6,856 nucleotides of DNA, from the NCBI GenBank assembly GCA_003520925.1, contig DOTV01000241.1, positions 1-6,856 of the forward strand, written 5' to 3'. The notes under the pieces were generated by a model. It did no database searches, had not been told where the DNA came from, and worked only from the letters and a program-made list of their open reading frames with translations. The stretch comes from Bacteroidales bacterium. Its GTDB lineage: Bacteria > Bacteroidota > Bacteroidia > Bacteroidales > VadinHA17. The translations under genes were made by a program, and so were the position numbers. Within the stretch, counting starts at the first letter, position 1. Each line of letters starts with the position of its first letter. Positions 5,807 to 6,856 of the stretch are shown here, in pieces.

Positions 5807-6856
5807 TTTAGTCCCCTGTTTTCAAGCAGGGCATCAATTCCCGGTTCCTTTCCCCTGAAGGCTACATACATTTCGAGCGGATCACCGGAGCCGCCTTTTG
5901 AAAGGATCTCTTTCTCAAACCTCGCTGCAACAGCAGGATTGAAAATATCTCCTGTCTCCCTGAATGCCTGGAATGCGTCGGAATCAAGAACTTCGCACCA
6001 TATATAACTATAGTAACCAGCTGAATAGCCACCTCCCCAGATGTGGTTGAAATATGTCGACCTGTAACGTGGTTTTATCTCTTTTATCAGTCCGTATTTA
6101 TCCATTGCTTTGTTCTCGAAGTCTCTTATGTCCAGATCAACCGGCTCAGTCAAAGCATGATATTCCATATCCAGAAGCGAGGCAGCAAGGTATTCAACAG
6201 TTGTGAAACCCATATTGAATTTGCTTGCCTTGTCGAGCTTTTCAACAATTTCCAGTGGAATCACTTCACCTGTCTGATAATGCTTTGCATAGACCTTAAG
6301 TACTTCCGGTTCAAGAACCCAGTGTTCCATTATCTGCGACGGCAATTCCACAAAATCGCGTGGTATAGAGCTTCCCGGATAAGTTATATTGGAAAGCAGG
6401 TTGTTAAGGGCGTGTCCGAATTCATGAAAAAGTGTTTCGGCTTCCATCGCCGTCAGCAAGGACGGCTTTTCAGCTGATGGCATTGTTGAATTTGTCACCA
6501 TTGTAACAACCGGGTAAACCATTTTCCCGTTCAAATCCCGTTTCTGACTTCTGAAGGTACCGCACCATGCACCTCCGCGCTTTGACGGCCTGGGATAATT
6601 GTCGATCATCAGTATCCCAACATGTTTCCCGTCGCGTGTTACTTCAAAGGTATTTACATCGGGATGATATTTGGGTATATCGCTCCTTTTTGTAAAATTG
6701 AGTCCGTAAAGCCGGTTTGCAACATAAAACATACCTTCCATGACATTGTCTATCCTGAAGTAAGGACGGGTTATCTCATCATCGAGGTCATATTTCGACT
6801 TTTTGATTTTTTCCGAATAATACCACCAGTCCCATGGCTCAAGTTTGAATTTTCCT
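5803..6856 (-). CDS. M3-family zinc metallopeptidase (Dcp-like peptidyl-dipeptidase), C-terminal half
   Basis: The C-terminal 350 residues are visible; the frame is open through the right edge, so the start lies outside. Full-length relatives have about 680-710 residues, so roughly half is missing. The fragment begins with PWDWWYYSEK and RLYGLNF, signatures of the oligopeptidase A/Dcp group. The zinc site is HEFGH (fragment residues 144-148, bases 6412-6426), with the third ligand being the Glu of DFVELPSQ (residue 170), 26 residues after the first His. The tail GGSGDPLEMYVAFRGKEPG is the conserved C-terminal block that helps form the substrate channel, so this end is intact. The enzyme should cleave short peptides, removing C-terminal dipeptides if it is a true Dcp. 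Whether it is cytoplasmic or exported cannot be told without the N-terminus. The ATG at 6741 is an internal Met (fragment residue 39), not the start. The gene overlaps the histidine kinase by 4 bp. Confidence 0.92.
   Translation of the reverse strand, partial: GKFKLEPWDWWYYSEKIKKSKYDLDDEITRPYFRIDNVMEGMFYVANRLYGLNFTKRSDIPKYHPDVNTFEVTRDGKHVGILMIDNYPRPSKRGGAWCGTFRSQKRDLNGKMVYPVVTMVTNSTMPSAEKPSLLTAMEAETLFHEFGHALNNLLSNITYPGSSIPRDFVELPSQIMEHWVLEPEVLKVYAKHYQTGEVIPLEIVEKLDKASKFNMGFTTVEYLAASLLDMEYHALTEPVDLDIRDFENKAMDKYGLIKEIKPRYRSTYFNHIWGGGYSAGYYSYIWCEVLDSDAFQAFRETGDIFNPAVAARFEKEILSKGGSGDPLEMYVAFRGKEPGIDALLENRGLK

Noticed and set aside
6043..6477. 144-residue plus-strand open frame opposite the M3 peptidase
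   Set aside because: It is antisense to the conserved zinc-site region and shows no domain of its own.
6739..6741. ATG at 6741 as the start of a short 312-residue peptidase
   Set aside because: The frame stays open upstream and encodes conserved Dcp/oligopeptidase A sequence (PWDWWYYSEK), so this Met is internal.

Overview
The window looks like chromosomal DNA from an anaerobic or facultative member of the Bacteroidota, probably Bacteroidales-like. I base this on the family content: a giant fused acyl-CoA dehydratase activase, an HcpR-like Crp/Fnr regulator paired with a ferredoxin-type protein, a 7TMR-DISM histidine kinase and a Dcp-type M3 peptidase. A-rich leaders instead of clear Shine-Dalgarno sites, possible TAnnTTTG-like -7 boxes, and a C4-5/TAAA/G4-5 intergenic repeat of a kind I recall from this phylum agree with it. 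The assignment is an inference; there is no rRNA or other phylogenetic marker here.

Left part (1-2880, minus strand): the N-terminal 634 residues of a very large protein with two tandem BadF/BadG/BcrA/BcrD-type ATPase (2-hydroxyacyl-CoA dehydratase activase) domains; its C-terminus lies outside the window. A 106-base gap separates it from the upstream, same-strand gene for a 289-residue ferredoxin-like protein with an N-terminal 2x[Fe-S] domain that lacks one expected cysteine.

Centre (2881-3713): a 92-base divergent intergenic region holds a perfect 24-bp dyad (11-bp arms, half-site TTGTAAC/GTTACAA). On the other side, plus strand, is a 223-residue Crp/Fnr regulator with no cysteines and no recognisable cyclic-nucleotide pocket, which resembles the HcpR group. 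The dyad is the obvious operator for autoregulation and for control of the ferredoxin gene. The regulator is followed at once by two inverted GC-rich repeat units lying between convergent genes.

Right part (3752-6856, minus strand): the C-terminal 350 residues of an M3-family zinc metallopeptidase (Dcp-like), whose stop codon overlaps by 4 bp (ATGA) the start of a complete 684-residue 7TMR-DISM sensor histidine kinase. The two are very likely co-transcribed. No response regulator is visible.

Working model (inference): the regulator, ferredoxin and giant activase form a redox or nitrosative-stress-responsive module in which the ferredoxin may feed electrons to an ATP-driven low-potential reductase of unknown substrate. 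The peptidase/kinase pair is a separate transcription unit that converges on it. No RNA genes, CRISPR arrays, insertion sequences or gene-free stretches above 300 bases were seen.
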